A stretch of 64,000 nt of DNA, taken from positions 248,001 to 312,000 of the forward strand of contig NZ_RCVT01000001.1 in the NCBI RefSeq assembly GCF_016107325.1. Reading direction: 5' to 3'. Shown here in pieces: positions 46,241 through 55,578 of the stretch; within the stretch, counting starts at the first letter, position 1, and each line of letters begins with the position of its first letter. The notes under the pieces were generated by a model. That model worked only from the letters and a program-made list of their open reading frames with translations, was not told the DNA's origin and made no database searches. A program made the translations under genes and the position numbers. Source of the stretch: Sphingomonas sp. MA1305 (GTDB lineage Bacteria; Pseudomonadota; Alphaproteobacteria; Sphingomonadales; Sphingomonadaceae).

Positions 46241-47893
46241 TTAGTTGCGTCGCGCGATCGCGCTCAACGTGGTGCCGGCGGTGATCACCTCGACATCGGT
46301 CTTGAGGTGGAGCAGGCGCACACCCGGCTCCGCCTGCGCGCGGCTCAGCGCTTGGGCGAAATCCTCCGTCCGCGTCACCGTTTCTGCCCAGCAGCCATAG
46401 GCGCGGGCGAGGGCGGCGAAATCCGGGTTGGCAAGCTGCGTCGCGGCGATCCGGCCGGGGAATTCCCGCTCCTGATGCATGCGGATCGTGCCATAGGCAC
46501 CATTGTCCACGACCAGCACGAGCAGCCGCACGTCGTGCTGGACCGCGGTCGCCAGTTCCTGGCCGTTCATCAGGAAGCAGCCGTCGCCTGCCAGCGCGAC
46601 GACGCTGCGCTCGGGATGACGCAGCGCCGCGGCGATCGCGGCGGGCAGGCCATAGCCCATCGCGCCGGCGGTCGGCGCCAGCTGCGTGCCCGGCGCCGCA
46701 TAGGGCCAATAACGGTGCCACCAGCCGCTGTAATTGCCCGCGCCGTTGCAGATGATCGTATCGGCGGGCAATTGCTCGCGCATCGTCGCGACACAGCGGC
46801 CGAGGTCCATCGCGACGCCGTCGCGCGCCGCCGGCGTCGACCAGGCGCGCCAGTCGGCGTGCGCCTCTGCGCCGCCGGGATGCGGCGGCCCGTCCAGCGC
46901 GACCAGCGCCTCGGCGAATTCGGTCATGCCGGCACAGATCGCCAGATCGGTCCGATAGGTGCGGCCCAGTTCCTCGGGATCGGGATGGACGTGGATCAGC
47001 CGTTGGCCGGGATGGTCCGGCGTGATCAACGCATAGCCGTCGGTCGTCGCCTCGCCGAGCCGTGGCCCGACGACGAGCAGCAGATCCGCCGCCTTGATAC
47101 GGTCGACCAGCTGCGGATTGGGGCCATAGCCGAGGTTGCCCGCATAGCTCGGGCAGGCGTTCGGAATGGCGTCCTGCCGCCGGAATGCCGCCGCCACGGG
47201 CACGCCGGTCCGATGCGCCCACGCCGCAAAATCCTGCGCGGCGACGCTGTCCCAACCGGCGCCGCCGACGATCGCCACCGGCCGTTCGGCGGTGGCGAGC
47301 AGGTCGCCGAGCCGCTCGATCGTGTCCTCGTCACAGCCCTGACGGATGCGCTCGACCCGCGGGCGGTCGACCGCCTCGACCTCATCGAGCAGCATGTCCT
47401 CGGGCAGTGCGAGCACGACCGGCCCCGGCCGGCCGTTCATCGCGGTGGCATAGGCGCGCGCGACATATTCCGGGATGCGGCGCGCGTCGTCGATCCGTGC
47501 CGCCCATTTGGCGAGCGGCGCGAACATCGCCGCGAAATCGACCTCCTGAAACGCTTCGCGATCGCGGGTGCCGCGATCGACGTCGCCGATGAACAGGATC
47601 ATCGGCTGCGAATCCTGCATTGCGACATGAACGCCGATCGACGCGTTGGTCGCGCCCGGCCCGCGTGTGACGAAGGCGATGCCCGGCCGATGGCTGAGCG
47701 CGCCGTCGGCGCAGGCCATGAACGCCGCGCCACCCTCTTGCCGGCAGGTGACCGTGTCGATCTCCGTCGTGTCGTGCAGCGCGTCGAGCACGGCGAGGAA
47801 GCTCTCGCCGGGGACGGTGAAGACGCGCTCGCATCCGTTCGCCAGCAATTGGTCGACGAGGATGCGGCCGCCGGTGCGAAGAGGCTGGGTCAT
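46241..47893 (-). CDS. Thiamine diphosphate-dependent enzyme (acetolactate synthase-like)
   Basis: 550 residues with the three-domain fold of acetohydroxyacid synthase and benzoylformate decarboxylase relatives. The catalytic Glu is in CRQEGGAAFMA (near residue 52), with TRGPGATNASIGVH near 86. The TPP signature GDGCFLMNGQEL lies near 430 and NGAYGTIRMHQ near 465. It lacks ilvH and other ilv genes nearby and could act in catabolism or as an alternative carboligase; I would not call it IlvB. ATG 47893 (MTQPLRTGG) is preferred over the longer frame. It converges with the lipoprotein gene. Confidence 0.85.
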   Translation of the reverse strand: MTQPLRTGGRILVDQLLANGCERVFTVPGESFLAVLDALHDTTEIDTVTCRQEGGAAFMACADGALSHRPGIAFVTRGPGATNASIGVHVAMQDSQPMILFIGDVDRGTRDREAFQEVDFAAMFAPLAKWAARIDDARRIPEYVARAYATAMNGRPGPVVLALPEDMLLDEVEAVDRPRVERIRQGCDEDTIERLGDLLATAERPVAIVGGAGWDSVAAQDFAAWAHRTGVPVAAAFRRQDAIPNACPSYAGNLGYGPNPQLVDRIKAADLLLVVGPRLGEATTDGYALITPDHPGQRLIHVHPDPEELGRTYRTDLAICAGMTEFAEALVALDGPPHPGGAEAHADWRAWSTPAARDGVAMDLGRCVATMREQLPADTIICNGAGNYSGWWHRYWPYAAPGTQLAPTAGAMGYGLPAAIAAALRHPERSVVALAGDGCFLMNGQELATAVQHDVRLLVLVVDNGAYGTIRMHQEREFPGRIAATQLANPDFAALARAYGCWAETVTRTEDFAQALSRAQAEPGVRLLHLKTDVEVITAGTTLSAIARRN

Positions 47894-47934
47894 GACGCGA
47901 CCTTGACCGCTTTGCCGGCCCAAGTCGAGCGAGG

Positions 47935-48321
47935 TCAGCGCCAGTCGAACCAGCCGCGGTTGGCGTCGCGCGTGGCGAAGGCCGGGCGGGCGGCCCGCGC
48001 CGCCACCGGTTGCCGGCCGGTCAGCCGATCGGTCAGGGTCGGCCGTTCGGCGACGACGCCATCCGTGGTCGTCACCACCGGCGCGGCGACCGGCTGCGCC
48101 TTGGCCAGGCGGCTGTTTTCCGCCTCCAGCTCGGCGATACGGCGATTGGCCTCGGCGACGCGCGTATCGGTGTCGCGACGATAGCCGGCATGTGCCTCAC
48201 GCTCGGTGGCGTAGCGCGTCTTCCACTTGCGGCCACCGGGATGGCTGGCGAGGCCGAACAGCCAGCCGGCGAACAGCGCCAGCGCGAGCGCGGCGAACTG
48301 GGTCGGGGTGGTGAAGAGCAT
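47935..48321 (-). CDS. Small membrane-anchored coiled-coil protein, hypothetical
   Basis: 128 residues: a membrane helix at 6-24 (QFAALALALFAGWLFGLA), a helical heptad-like stretch near 48-72 (RVAEANRRIAELEAENSRLA), then a Thr/Ala/Arg tail ending GWFDWR. No family recognised. ATG 48321 has GGAGG 6 bp upstream; the adjacent ATG at 48324 is too close to it. A candidate EcfG promoter lies at 48348-48372. Between it and tadC (48432) stands a half-unit of the GC hairpin repeat. Confidence 0.6.
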   Translation of the reverse strand: MLFTTPTQFAALALALFAGWLFGLASHPGGRKWKTRYATEREAHAGYRRDTDTRVAEANRRIAELEAENSRLAKAQPVAAPVVTTTDGVVAERPTLTDRLTGRQPVAARAARPAFATRDANRGWFDWR

Positions 48322-48347
48322 CATGGTCCTCCCTGTTACGGGACGAC

Positions 48348-48372
48348 AACGACGACCGGCGAGGTTGGTTCA
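48348..48372 (-). promoter_or_regulatory. Candidate EcfG-like promoter (one mismatch)
   Basis: On the minus strand: TGAAC, 16 bp, CGTT, one base off GGAAC. The -10 element ends 24 bp before the small membrane-protein gene. With a single mismatch in 9 bases a chance match is possible. Confidence 0.3.
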
Positions 48373-48431
48373 AGCGCGACCCTCCCCGCGAGCGGGGAGG
48401 ATGCCGTGTGATGGGTTCGCCGTGACGGTGT

Positions 48432-49412
48432 TTAGAAGGCGTCGCTGATCGAACAGGCCGCCGGACCCAGGATGACGATGAACAGCGTCGGCAGGATGAA
48501 GAGGATCAGCGGCACCGTCATGATCGCGGGCAGGCGCGCCGCCTTTTCCTCGGCGCGCATCATCCGCTCGTTGCGGAATTCCGCCGACAGGACGCGAAGG
48601 GCTGAGGCCAGCGGCGTGCCGTATTTCTCCGTCTGGATCATCGTCGTCGTGACGCCTTTCACCGCGTCCAGGTTGACGCGCATGGCGAGGTTCTCGAACG
48701 CCTGCCGCCGCTCGGTCAGGAAGCCGAGTTCGATCGCGGTCAGGGTGAATTCGTCGCCCAGCTCGGGAAAGCCGCGGCCTAGTTCCTTGGCGACACGGTT
48801 GAACGCGGCGTCGACGGTCAGGCCCGCTTCTGCGCAGATCACCAGCAGATCGAGCGCGTCGGGCAGCCCCTTGCGGATCGCGTCCGATCGCTTGTTGATC
48901 TTGTTCTTCAAATAGATGTCGGGCGCTTTGTACGACAGCAGGAAGGTGACCGCGACGATCGCATAGCGTTTGAACGGCGAGTAATCGGCGAAGGTGTCGG
49001 TGCCGTAGACGAGAAAGACGGCGAGGCCGCCGAACACGATCGGCAGCGCCAGCCGGCCGAAGATCACCGCGACCGCCCAATCCTTCGACCGGATGCCAGC
49101 CTGCATCAGCTTGACCTGCGCGGTCTTGACCTGGCTGTCCTGCAGCACCTTCAACGACGACAGGAAGCTGCGCATCTTGTCGGCAGTGTCGTTGCGCTGC
49201 ACCAGCTTGGCGCGGCGCCGGGTCGAGGCGGTGATGCCCGCCTTCAGCTGTTCGCGCCGGTCGTTCAGCGCCTTAACGCGCTTCGCCATCGGGTCGCTGA
49301 CCGTCGTCGCCGCATAGATCGCGACCATCACCGCGAAGGCGGCGACGCCCGACAGGATCGTCGCGACCCACATGACGTCGACGCCGAGAAGGGTAGGGCC
49401 GGGTGCTTGCAT
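48432..49412 (-). CDS. tadC: Tad pilus inner-membrane platform protein TadC
   Basis: One of two polytopic platform proteins of the Tad/Flp (type IVb) pilus, built around the T2SSF domain. 326 residues: N-terminal helix (WVATILSGVAAFAVMVAIYAA), two central helices near 105-140, the T2SSF region with PDALDLLVICAEAGLTVDAA near 190 and EFTLTAIELGFL, then a C-terminal helix (VPLILFILPTLFIVILGPAA). It is last in the operon and 21 bp after tadB. Confidence 0.93.
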   Translation of the reverse strand: MQAPGPTLLGVDVMWVATILSGVAAFAVMVAIYAATTVSDPMAKRVKALNDRREQLKAGITASTRRRAKLVQRNDTADKMRSFLSSLKVLQDSQVKTAQVKLMQAGIRSKDWAVAVIFGRLALPIVFGGLAVFLVYGTDTFADYSPFKRYAIVAVTFLLSYKAPDIYLKNKINKRSDAIRKGLPDALDLLVICAEAGLTVDAAFNRVAKELGRGFPELGDEFTLTAIELGFLTERRQAFENLAMRVNLDAVKGVTTTMIQTEKYGTPLASALRVLSAEFRNERMMRAEEKAARLPAIMTVPLILFILPTLFIVILGPAACSISDAF

Positions 49413-49433
49413 GATCCGTTTCTTTCCAGCCCG

Positions 49434-50408
49434 TCAGATTTCGAAATTGACCATCTTGGCCATGATGAAGGCGCCGATGCTCATCCAGATCAGCCCGCCG
49501 ATGCCGGCGATCATCAGCCGCTGGTCGACGAAGAAGTTCTGCATGTAGCTGGAATTGATCATCCAGATCATGCCGAAGACGATGAACGGCAGCGAGCCGA
49601 CGATATAGGCCGAGGCCTTGGATTCCGACGACATCGCCTTGATCTTGAGCTTCATCTGACTGCGCTGGCGGAGCACCGTCGCCAGATTGGCGAGCGTTTC
49701 CGCCAGATTGCCGCCGGTCTCGCGCTGAATGGCCAGCGTAATGACGAAGAACTGGAATTCCGGCGTGCCGAGCCGGTCGGCGGTGTCTTGCAGCGCGCCG
49801 TCCATCGATCGGCCGATCTTCATCTTGTCGGACACCATGCGGAATTCCTCGCCGACCGGACCATCGACCTCCTGACCGACGACGGTCATGGTCTCGGTCA
49901 CCGGCAGGCCGGAGCGCAGACCGCGCACCAGCAGCTCGATCGCGTCGGGGAATTTCGCGGTGAACTTGGCGATGCGGCGCTGGATGAACTTGCCGACGAC
50001 GAAGTGCGGAATGCCGCCGCCGACGATCGTGCCGATGAACAGGCCCAGGATGAGCGGCGCGCCGCGCAGCCATAACAGGCCGGCGGTCACCACCAGCAGG
50101 CCGACGCTGGCCATGCCATATTGGCCGACGGTCCAGTCCTTGCCCGTCATCGCCAGCCGCTTGGCGAGTTGCGCCGGATTCGGCAGCAGCTTGCCGAAGG
50201 CGATGTCGGTCTTGGTCTGTTCGCGACCGGCGGTGATGCGGCGCATCTGGGCATCGGCGATCGCTGCGCCCTCACCATGGCGCTCGCGCAATGCGGCGAT
50301 GCGGCGGGATTGCGCCCGCTGCGGCGACGGGCCCGCGAACGCAAAGGCCAACAGGCCGAGCACCGCCGCCGCGCCAAGCGCGATCAACAGCAGGGGCATC
50401 ATGGTCAT
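49434..50408 (-). CDS. tadB: Tad pilus inner-membrane platform protein TadB
   Basis: 324 residues, homologous in layout to TadC: N-terminal helix (LLLIALGAAAVLGLLAFAF), a helical pair near 95-135, then the T2SSF domain with KFPDAIELLVRGLRSGLPVTE near 165 and FFVITLAIQRETGGNLAETL near 225, and C-terminal helices. It would pair with TadC as the base for the CpaF motor. In tad loci cpaF normally lies directly upstream of tadB; here the upstream neighbour is cpaE, 41 bp away. Confidence 0.93.
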   Translation of the reverse strand: MTMMPLLLIALGAAAVLGLLAFAFAGPSPQRAQSRRIAALRERHGEGAAIADAQMRRITAGREQTKTDIAFGKLLPNPAQLAKRLAMTGKDWTVGQYGMASVGLLVVTAGLLWLRGAPLILGLFIGTIVGGGIPHFVVGKFIQRRIAKFTAKFPDAIELLVRGLRSGLPVTETMTVVGQEVDGPVGEEFRMVSDKMKIGRSMDGALQDTADRLGTPEFQFFVITLAIQRETGGNLAETLANLATVLRQRSQMKLKIKAMSSESKASAYIVGSLPFIVFGMIWMINSSYMQNFFVDQRLMIAGIGGLIWMSIGAFIMAKMVNFEI

Positions 50409-50449
50409 GGTCCCGTTCCGCGCTCCCTAAAGCCGATGCCGGCGGACGA

Positions 50450-51721
50450 TCACTTGGCCGGGCGCTTGTTGAGCAGCGAGGCGATCAGCGACTTGCCCTT
50501 GGCGTTCTTGCCGCCCTTGGCCGGGCCAATGCTGTCGGCGATTTCGTCGTTCGCATTCAGCAGGCTGCCCGCCAGATCGACCAGCGGCGCCACCGTCTTC
50601 GAATTCTTGCCGGCCTCGGCCAGCGGCTTGCCGAGCTTCGCCGCCTGTGCCGCAAGTTTCTGGTCGAAGGGGACGACGTGATCGATCTTGCGCTCGATCG
50701 ATCCTTCGAAATCCTTGCGGCTGATCTCGATCTGCGCGGTTGGATGCATGCGGTTGCAGACGACGGTGACCCGCGTCTGCGGCGCGTTCGTCTTCAACCA
50801 CGACAGGATGCGGATCGTGTCGCGCGCCGCGGCAAGGGTCAGTTCGGTGACGATCACCGCGGTCTGGATGTCGCTGATCAGATGCGGGTGCTGGACCAGC
50901 ATCGCGCGCGGCAGATCGACGACCGTGCACTCGAACGCGGCGCGCATCTCCTCCTGCAGTTGGTAGAAGGCGGCGCCGTCGGTCATCAGCGGGGCGTTGA
51001 TCGGCGCTTCCGCCGAGAGCACGGCGAGCTTTTCCGACGCCTTGACCATCGCCCGCTCGATGAACAGGCCGTCGATGCGGCTCGGATTCTCGATCGCGTC
51101 GGTCAGGCCGCGGCCGGGTTCGAGGTCGAGCGCCAGCGCGCCGGTACCGAAGTGCACGTCGAGATCGAGCAACGCGGTCGACCGCTTCTCCTTCTCGCTG
51201 AGCAGCCAGGCGAGCGAGGTCGCCAGCGTTGAAGCGCCGACACCGCCGCGCGTGCCGATCACCGCGGTCGCGAGGTGCGGCCGGTCGGGTTCGGCGTCGA
51301 TCGGCTTGGGCGCGTTGAGCATCGCCTGCGCATGGCCCAGCGCCTCGCGCAGCATGTCCGGATGCACCGGCTTCAGCAGATAATCCTGGATGCCGCTGGC
51401 GACGAGGTCGCGGTACAGGCGCACGTCGTTGACCTGGCCGGCGGCGATCACCACCGTGCCCGGCTCGCAGACCTCGGCGAGGGCGTTGATGTCGTTGAGC
51501 GGGTCGCCCGATTCGGCGAGGTCGACGAACAGGATCTGCGGGCTCGCCGACACGGACAGCGACTGCACCGCATTGCGCAGACCGCCCTTGTGGACCTTCT
51601 CGACCGCCCAGCCCAGTTCGGCGGCGACCGGACGCAGCGTCTCGGCGGTGGTCTCGTCGCAGACATAGGCGGCGAACGGGTCGCGCAGGCCGGTGCTGCC
51701 GGGTTTCCAGGGTGCGTTCAT
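50450..51721 (-). CDS. cpaE: Tad pilus localisation ATPase CpaE/TadZ
   Basis: CpaE places the pilus machine at its cell site. 423 residues: a receiver-like N-terminal half (ILFVDLAESGDPLNDINAL near 75, AGIQDYLLKPV-like segment near 125) without the full phospho-acceptor set, and a MinD/ParA-like ATPase with the atypical Walker A GTRGGVGASTLATSLAW near 165 (Arg and Ala where MinD has Lys), normal for this family. ATG 51721 is chosen: GGGAGGGAAG lies upstream and the cpaD stop is one base away. Confidence 0.92.
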   Translation of the reverse strand: MNAPWKPGSTGLRDPFAAYVCDETTAETLRPVAAELGWAVEKVHKGGLRNAVQSLSVSASPQILFVDLAESGDPLNDINALAEVCEPGTVVIAAGQVNDVRLYRDLVASGIQDYLLKPVHPDMLREALGHAQAMLNAPKPIDAEPDRPHLATAVIGTRGGVGASTLATSLAWLLSEKEKRSTALLDLDVHFGTGALALDLEPGRGLTDAIENPSRIDGLFIERAMVKASEKLAVLSAEAPINAPLMTDGAAFYQLQEEMRAAFECTVVDLPRAMLVQHPHLISDIQTAVIVTELTLAAARDTIRILSWLKTNAPQTRVTVVCNRMHPTAQIEISRKDFEGSIERKIDHVVPFDQKLAAQAAKLGKPLAEAGKNSKTVAPLVDLAGSLLNANDEIADSIGPAKGGKNAKGKSLIASLLNKRPAK

Positions 51722-51722
51722 C

Positions 51723-52355
51723 TTACTTCCCTCCCGCGCTGGCGCCCTGCAGGCCGCCGGCACCGGTCGGTGCCTTCTTGCGATAGGCGTCGACCGCCTT
51801 GCTGGTCAGCATCGGATCGGTGACCGGGCCGCTGTCGGCGCCGTGAACCAGATCGCTCGGCCGCGCGATCATCGCGGCGAGGTTGCTGTTCACCGCGCAA
51901 CCATAATTGGACGAGGCATTGGCATCGAATTCGTTGCTGCTGTTGCGGCTCCAGTCCGGACAGCCCGGCACCGAAGCGCGCATCCGCGTCACCACCACGC
52001 GCACCGCGCCGGCCGCGACAGGGGCATTGGTGACGGGCGTGTCGGTCGACAGCAGCAGGCCGTAGCGCGCGACGACGCCGGCGACCTGGTCATGCGCGAC
52101 GGGGGCGGCATAGCCCGGATCGTCGACGGCGACCACGTCGCCGAAGCCGAGGCGCATGCCGTCCATCCAGCCGGCGAGCCGGCGGTCCTCCCCGGGCGCC
52201 AGGGCGCTGCCGCGCACCGCCAGATCGAGGGCGTAGCTGGCGCGATCGACCACCGGCTGGTGGACCGACTCGACGCCGCGGTTTTCGGTGCCCATGCAGC
52301 CGCCGACGAGCAGCGCCGGGACCGCGAGGGACGCGAGGAGGAGCGAGCGGATCAT
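51723..52355 (-). CDS. cpaD: Tad pilus assembly lipoprotein CpaD
   Basis: 210 residues: signal peptide with lipobox LVGGC (Cys20), then the CpaD domain. The segment CPDWSRNSSNEFDANASSNYGCA (near 145-165) with its two Cys and NLAAMIARPSDLVHG is the family signature. It is an outer-membrane lipoprotein thought to help the CpaC secretin. ATG 52355 has AAGGAC at 10 bp. It is 22 bp downstream of cpaC and 1 bp upstream of cpaE. Confidence 0.92.
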   Translation of the reverse strand: MIRSLLLASLAVPALLVGGCMGTENRGVESVHQPVVDRASYALDLAVRGSALAPGEDRRLAGWMDGMRLGFGDVVAVDDPGYAAPVAHDQVAGVVARYGLLLSTDTPVTNAPVAAGAVRVVVTRMRASVPGCPDWSRNSSNEFDANASSNYGCAVNSNLAAMIARPSDLVHGADSGPVTDPMLTSKAVDAYRKKAPTGAGGLQGASAGGK

Positions 52356-52377
52356 GATGCGAGTGTCCTTCGCGCGC

Positions 52378-53925
52378 TTAGTTGGAGAAGCCGGGGGCGG
52401 GCACGGTGGCCGCCGCCTTTGACTTGCGGGTGGTGCGGGGATCGGCCGTCGCCGCCGCCGGGTCGCGTTGCGGCGTCGCCGGCACGCTGGCCGCCGCGCC
52501 GATCGTGGGGGCCGGGACATAGCGGCCGGTCGCCATGGTCGGCACGGGTCGGCGGCCACCGCTGACGCCGGTGCCGACCTCACCCATCAGGATGCGCTGA
52601 GCGTCGGTCGGCGCGCGATAGCCGTCGCTGGGCAGCGCCACGTCGGCGGCGTTGTTGATCGGCTTGACCAGATAGGGGGTGATGATGATCACCAGCTCGG
52701 TCTCGCTGCGCTGGAAGTTGTTCGAGCGGAACAGCGAGCCGATGATCGGCAGGTCACCGAGGAACGGCGTCTTGTCGATCGAATTGTTGTGACTGTTCTG
52801 CAGCAGGCCGCCGATCATCATGCTCTGACCCGAGCCGAGTTCGAGCGTGGTCTCCGCACGGCGGGTCGACAGGCCTGGCACGCGCGTGCCGTTCAGCGTC
52901 ACCGCGTTTGAATAGTCGAGCTGCGACACCTCAGGCCGGACGCGCAGCGAGATGCGCCCGTCGGCAAGCACGGTCGGCGTGTAGGCAAGGCTGACGCCAT
53001 ATTGCTTGTATTCGACCGACACGGTGCCGAGCGCCTGCGCGATCGGGATCGGCACCTCGCCACCGGCGAGGAACGTCCCCGTCTCACCCGACAGCGCGGT
53101 GAGATTGGGATTGGCGAGCGTCGTCACCTGGCCGAGCGTCTCGCCCAGGTCGATCGCCGACAGGATGTCGGTGCCGAGCAGGCGGCCGGCGATGCCAAGC
53201 GTCGTGCGATTCGCGCCCGTGGTGAAGGTCGAGGTCTTCGCGCCCGTCGTCGCATCGTAGCTGATCGTGCCGGCCGACGCGGTCGACGAGTCGCTGCCGA
53301 ACAGGAAGCCGCCGCCCGGACGGTCGCTGGTCGTCAGGCGGACGCCGACGTTCTTGATGAAGGTGCGGCTGACCTCGGCGAAGCGGACCTGCAGATTGAC
53401 CTGCAACGGCGTCGCGGTCTTCAGCCGCGACAGGACCTTGGTGCTGTCGCCGACATAGGCCTGGACCAGCCGTTCCGCCTCCGCCGCGTCGCCGGGACTG
53501 GCGATCGTGCCGGTCAGCAGGACGAGGCCGTTCATCGGCGTCGCGACGATCTGCGCCTCCGGCATCGCCAGCCGCAGCATCGCGCCGATCGAGTCGTAAT
53601 TGTTCCCGACGCGGACCGTGCTGGCATAGACGACGGCGCCGCCCTTGGTGGTCGCCGAGATCGTCGTCTCGCCGGGCTTCTTGCCGAAGATGTACAATTG
53701 GGTGGGCGAGCGGACCTGCACGTCGGCGATGCCGTCGTCGGCGACGAAGACGTCGGTCATCGGCCGGGGCAGCGTCACCAGCCGGCCGCGGCCGGTGTTG
53801 ACCTGCACCAGACCCGAACCGGTCACCGGGGCGGGCGTCGTCGGCCGCGTCGTCGGCCGCGCGCCGGTCGGGGCCGCCGCCGCGCCGACCAGCGCGATCG
53901 TCAGCGGAATGAAGAGCGTGCGCAT
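52378..53925 (-). CDS. cpaC: Tad pilus outer-membrane secretin CpaC/RcpA
   Basis: Forms the outer-membrane pore for the Flp pilus. 515 residues with signal peptide 1-15, an N-terminal pilus-secretin domain (LVTLPRPMTDVFVADDGIADVQV near 47), a BON-like segment near 130-160, and the secretin domain from about 240 with GGEVPIPIAQ and the hallmark RRAETTLELGSGQSMMIGGLL (near 368). The last 90 residues are Pro/Ala/Thr-rich. It starts 1 bp after the cpaB stop (TAACATG). Confidence 0.95.
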   Translation of the reverse strand: MRTLFIPLTIALVGAAAAPTGARPTTRPTTPAPVTGSGLVQVNTGRGRLVTLPRPMTDVFVADDGIADVQVRSPTQLYIFGKKPGETTISATTKGGAVVYASTVRVGNNYDSIGAMLRLAMPEAQIVATPMNGLVLLTGTIASPGDAAEAERLVQAYVGDSTKVLSRLKTATPLQVNLQVRFAEVSRTFIKNVGVRLTTSDRPGGGFLFGSDSSTASAGTISYDATTGAKTSTFTTGANRTTLGIAGRLLGTDILSAIDLGETLGQVTTLANPNLTALSGETGTFLAGGEVPIPIAQALGTVSVEYKQYGVSLAYTPTVLADGRISLRVRPEVSQLDYSNAVTLNGTRVPGLSTRRAETTLELGSGQSMMIGGLLQNSHNNSIDKTPFLGDLPIIGSLFRSNNFQRSETELVIIITPYLVKPINNAADVALPSDGYRAPTDAQRILMGEVGTGVSGGRRPVPTMATGRYVPAPTIGAAASVPATPQRDPAAATADPRTTRKSKAAATVPAPGFSN

Positions 53926-53926
53926 G

Positions 53927-55000
53927 TTACTTGTTCCCCCCGACCGGCACCACGGTCACAGAATTGCCGCGCGCGACGCGCACCACCGGTCCCGTCGGGA
54001 CGCCGGCGGCGGCACCGCCCGCCACGGTCGCATTGGGCGCCCCCGGGGCGCCGCCGGGCATCGGCACGCCCGCGGTATTGACGCCGCCGGCTACGGCGGA
54101 GCCGGACGCCTTGGCCGGCACGGTCGACCGCTGGAAGCGCGACACGTCACCGCCGGTGGCGAAGGTCGAATTGCCGACCTGCGGCTGGCTGGCGACGGCG
54201 AGCATCATCGCCTTTTCGGCCTTGGCATCGCCGTTCGCCGGCACCTTGACGCCGCCGTTGGCGATCGCTTCCTCGAGCTCGGCGGGACTGTCCGCCAGGC
54301 TGCGCAGCGACAGCGACAGGTCGCCCAGTGTCTTGGCCACCGCGATCTGCTCCGCCATCTTGGGCGTCGCCTCGAAGGTGACGTTGGAATAGTTGCTGAC
54401 CTTGGTCTTGCCGTCCTCGCCGACGACATTGTCGGTGCGCTGGTCGGTGGCGAGCACGCGGATATTGCGCATGATCGTTTCCGACACCTTCAGCGGGGCG
54501 CCATCGCCGCCGCCGGCGACCGACTGGGTGAGGACCAGGTCGACGCGGTCGCCCGGGAAGACGAAGCCCGCCACCGCCGCCTGGCCCGACACGCTGACCG
54601 TCACGGCGCGCATGCCCGGCCCGAGCGCCGCGGCGAGAAAGCCGCGATCGCCCGGCTTGACCAGCGCGCCGGTGGTCACCGGCTGGCCCGCGGTGATGGC
54701 ATTGCGCACCACCGTGCCCTGCAGCGTTTTGAGATCGGTCGTGCCCTTGATATAATAAGCACCGTCGACCAGGTCCTTCGGCCACGGCTGGAACTTCAGC
54801 GCGGTGGCGTCGAGGATCGTGCCGACGGGCAGGGCGCGGGTCGCGACCAGCACTTCGGGGCCATCGATCACGGGCGCCGGCTGACCCATGGCGGATGCCT
54901 GGGGCGTGGCGGCGCCGCTGATCAGCGTCTTGGCGAAGAATGCCGTGATGCCGGCGACCAGCAAGGCGCCCACCAGCAAAACGAGCTTGCGACTATCCAT
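53927..55000 (-). CDS. cpaB: Tad pilus assembly protein CpaB/RcpC
   Basis: 357 residues: a membrane-spanning signal (KLVLLVGALLVAGITAFFA), an SAF domain (VLVATRALPVGTILDATAL, about residues 50-110), and the RcpC/CpaB C-terminal region (GFVFPGDRVDLVLT near 166). The final 90 residues are Gly/Ala/Val/Pro-rich and probably disordered. CpaB is thought to link the secretin with the cell wall. It lies 60 bp after cpaA and 1 bp before cpaC. Confidence 0.93.
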   Translation of the reverse strand: MDSRKLVLLVGALLVAGITAFFAKTLISGAATPQASAMGQPAPVIDGPEVLVATRALPVGTILDATALKFQPWPKDLVDGAYYIKGTTDLKTLQGTVVRNAITAGQPVTTGALVKPGDRGFLAAALGPGMRAVTVSVSGQAAVAGFVFPGDRVDLVLTQSVAGGGDGAPLKVSETIMRNIRVLATDQRTDNVVGEDGKTKVSNYSNVTFEATPKMAEQIAVAKTLGDLSLSLRSLADSPAELEEAIANGGVKVPANGDAKAEKAMMLAVASQPQVGNSTFATGGDVSRFQRSTVPAKASGSAVAGGVNTAGVPMPGGAPGAPNATVAGGAAAGVPTGPVVRVARGNSVTVVPVGGNK

Positions 55001-55060
55001 TGTACTTGGGGCCTTTCAGCGCACCGGCAGTTGAACCGGCATCACATTGCATTGGAACGG

Positions 55061-55522
55061 TTAAAATCCGGTTGGCGATATTGTGAGCAGCGCCGCGGCG
55101 GCGATGGCGACGCCATAGGGCACCTCCACTGCACCGGACCGGCGGCGCAATTTGCTGTCGACGAGCATCAGCGCGGTGATCACGCCCCCGGCCAGCGCCA
55201 TCAGCATCAGCATGTTGAGCAGCGCGCCCGCCGGCAGCCAGAGCGCCAGCGCGGCGATCATCTTGACGTCGCCGCCGCCCATCCAGCCGGCCGCGAAGAC
55301 GCCCGCGAAGATCAAGAAGACGGCGAGGCCGATACCCAGCTGCCAGGCGACGTCGCCCAAGCCGAGGCCGTTGGCATACCACCAGAGCGGCGCGGCGAGC
55401 GCGATGGCGGCATTCTTCCAATTGGCGATCTCGCGCCGGCGTGCATCCTCGACACCCGCCGCGATCAGCAGCAGAGCGAGCGCGCCGGCCAGCGCCACGG
55501 CAAGAAGTTGATGCCACCCCAT
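55061..55522 (-). CDS. cpaA: A24-family prepilin peptidase CpaA/TadV
   Basis: Cuts the leader from Flp pilin in the inner membrane. 153 residues, a short A24 protease with about five helices. The catalytic aspartates are in EDARRREIANWKN (near 27) and GGGDVKMIAALALW (near 85). First gene of the operon. ATG 55522 (MGWHQLLAVA) is chosen because it gives the first membrane helix at the normal place; the longer frame adds a basic, non-conserved stretch. It is divergent from the alpha/beta hydrolase gene, and no flp pilin gene lies upstream. Confidence 0.9.
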   Translation of the reverse strand: MGWHQLLAVALAGALALLLIAAGVEDARRREIANWKNAAIALAAPLWWYANGLGLGDVAWQLGIGLAVFLIFAGVFAAGWMGGGDVKMIAALALWLPAGALLNMLMLMALAGGVITALMLVDSKLRRRSGAVEVPYGVAIAAAALLTISPTGF

Positions 55523-55578
55523 GACCCGTGACAGGTAGATGATATGGCTTGCGAAAACGTAACCACGACGCGCCGCCG

